Source: an uncultured Clostridium sp. (GTDB lineage: Bacteria > Bacillota > Clostridia > Clostridiales > Clostridiaceae). Taken from it: DNA of 5,636 nt. Made by a program: the position numbers and the translations under genes. The stretch lies in assembly GCA_934777095.1 (NCBI GenBank), contig CAKVNP010000168.1, forward strand, positions 1-5,636, written 5' to 3'. The notes beneath the pieces were generated by a model. The model ran no database searches. It was given only the letters and a program-made list of their open reading frames with translations, and was not told the DNA's origin. How positions within the stretch are numbered: the stretch's first letter is position 1; each line of letters opens with the position of its first letter. Positions 4,265 to 5,636 of this stretch are shown here, in pieces.

Positions 4265-5636
4265 AGAGAAAGTAGGAAAAGAAATAATTTTATTCGATGG
4301 CGCAATGGGGACTATGCTGCAGAATAGAGGATTAAAATTAGGTGAAAATCCAGAAATATTAAATTTCACAAATGAAAATATAATTGCTGATATTTATCAG
4401 GAATATATTAAAAGCGGAGCTAAAGTAATTACAACTAATACATTTGGGGCCAATGAACTCAAATTAAAAAATACTGGCTATTCTGTAGAGGAAGTGTATA
4501 GTCAGGCAATAGGAATAGCTAAGGAATCTAGAAAGGATGAAGAAATATATATTGCAGCAGATATAGGTCCAATAGGTGAGCTTTTAGCCCCAATGGGTAC
4601 TTTGAGTTTTGATAATGCATATGAAATATTTAAAAGACAGGTAGTTGCAGCAGAGGAAGCTGGGGCAGATTTATTATTAATTGAAACAATGACAGATTTA
4701 TATGAAGTGAAAGCAGCTATATTGGCGGCTAAAGAAAACACTAATTTGCCAGTATTTTGCACAATGAGTTTTGAAGCAGAAGGCAGAACATTTACTGGAT
4801 GTACCCCTTCAACGATGGCAATTACTATTGAAGGATTAGGTGCAGATGCTATAGGAGTAAACTGCTCGTTAGGACCAGCTGAAATATTAGAGGTGATTAG
4901 TGAAATGAAAAAATGGACTAATCTGCCTTTGATGGTGCAGCCTAATGCAGGACTTCCTAATATGCTTTTAGGAAAGGCTGTCTATGATATTTCTTCAAAG
5001 GAATTTTCTGAGGGGATTAGTAGATTATTAGACGAAGGAGTAGCCATTATAGGGGGATGCTGTGGTACAACTCCACAGTATATAAGTGAAATAAATAAAT
5101 TAATTAAGGATAGGCAGATAACTAAGAGAGAAGAAATCTTAAAATGTGCAATTTGTTCTTCAACTAAGACAGTGGAAATTGATAGCGTAAGAGTAGTCGG
5201 AGAAAGGATAAATCCTACCGGCAAGAAACTTTTTAAAGAAGCATTAAGAAATGGGGATATGGATTATATTTTAAGACAAGGTATTGAACAAATTGAGGCA
5301 GGTGCTGAAGTTTTAGATGTAAATGTAGGACTTCCGGAAATTGATGAAATAAAGTGGATGAAATCAGCTATAGTAGAGCTACAGGGAATTATTGATGCGC
5401 CGCTACAAATTGATTCTACAAATAAAGATGTTATTGAAAATGGTTTGAGATATTACAATGGGAAACCTATTTTGAACTCTATAAATGGGGAGGATGAAGT
5501 ATTAGACAGTATACTTCCTTTAGTAAAGAAATATGGTTCAGCAGTAATTGGGTTGACCTTAGATAAAAAAGGGATACCTGAAACAGCAGAAGAAAGGTTA
5601 AAGATAGCAGAAAAAATATTAAATAAAGCATTATCA
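4254..5636 (+). CDS. metH: Cobalamin-dependent methionine synthase, N-terminal part (partial at window edge)
   Basis: MetH transfers a methyl group from 5-methyl-THF through cobalamin to homocysteine. The frame stays open from GTG4254 to the window end, giving 461 codons. Residues about 8-290 form the homocysteine-binding barrel. It has DGAMGTMLQ (from D15) and the three Zn ligands: C204 in GVNCSLGP, and C269-C270 in GGCCGTTP. A linker containing CAIC follows, and the pterin-binding domain begins near VVGERINPTGKK (from V314), with DVNVGLPEIDE and LQIDSTN. The cobalamin-binding module should lie beyond the window. A separate activation gene directly upstream suggests that this MetH lacks the fused fourth domain, but that cannot be checked here. 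The start overlaps the upstream gene by 11 bases, implying translational coupling. Transcription is expected to depend on the SAM-I leader. Confidence 0.95.
   Translation, partial: MDIREKVGKEIILFDGAMGTMLQNRGLKLGENPEILNFTNENIIADIYQEYIKSGAKVITTNTFGANELKLKNTGYSVEEVYSQAIGIAKESRKDEEIYIAADIGPIGELLAPMGTLSFDNAYEIFKRQVVAAEEAGADLLLIETMTDLYEVKAAILAAKENTNLPVFCTMSFEAEGRTFTGCTPSTMAITIEGLGADAIGVNCSLGPAEILEVISEMKKWTNLPLMVQPNAGLPNMLLGKAVYDISSKEFSEGISRLLDEGVAIIGGCCGTTPQYISEINKLIKDRQITKREEILKCAICSSTKTVEIDSVRVVGERINPTGKKLFKEALRNGDMDYILRQGIEQIEAGAEVLDVNVGLPEIDEIKWMKSAIVELQGIIDAPLQIDSTNKDVIENGLRYYNGKPILNSINGEDEVLDSILPLVKKYGSAVIGLTLDKKGIPETAEERLKIAEKILNKALS

Noticed and set aside
3790..5224. Several open frames of 79-125 codons on the minus strand within the activation gene and metH
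   Set aside because: They are antisense to strongly supported genes, lack ribosome binding sites and recognisable motifs, and have compositions expected from reversed AT-rich codons.

Overview
This AT-rich window looks like the chromosome of a low-GC anaerobic Firmicute, most likely Clostridium or a close relative. The grounds are the base composition, strong purine-rich ribosome binding sites, a V/A-type ATP synthase, an S-box (SAM-I) leader, and a methionine synthase whose activation domain is a separate gene. I cannot name the species.

Layout, all on the + strand. (1) Positions 1-728 hold the 3' end of a V/A-type ATP synthase operon: the last codons of subunit B, then complete subunit D and a rho-independent terminator. 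(2) Positions 771-1797 hold a stand-alone transcription unit. A near-consensus sigma-A promoter (TTGAAA, 17-bp spacer, TATAAT) drives a polytopic membrane UDP-HexNAc:polyprenol-phosphate sugar-1-phosphate transferase of the TagO/WecA/MraY superfamily. No terminator is visible after it. (3) Positions 1825-2101 hold a SAM-I riboswitch with its antiterminator and terminator. (4) Positions 2143-5636 hold the operon it controls: metF, luxS, a stand-alone B12-dependent methionine synthase activation-domain gene, and metH, which is cut by the window edge after 461 codons.

The operon makes biochemical sense. MetF supplies methyl-tetrahydrofolate. LuxS regenerates homocysteine from S-ribosylhomocysteine and releases the AI-2 precursor. 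MetH methylates homocysteine, and the separate activation protein is expected to rescue MetH when its cobalamin is oxidised. When SAM is plentiful the leader should terminate transcription and shut down the whole set, including AI-2 production.

The most unusual structure is in the leader. A 124-126 nt non-coding element with imperfect terminal inverted repeats and internal hairpins sits exactly in the P3 loop of the SAM-I aptamer, roughly doubling its length while leaving every recognisable core motif in place. A shorter near-perfect hairpin (3517-3573) with the same heptad repeat lies between luxS and the activation gene, so this is a small repeat family with two members here. Other points of note are G-homopolymer ribosome binding sites on three of the four operon genes, a four-cysteine tail on the activation protein, and a substituted HxHH motif in the sugar-phosphate transferase.
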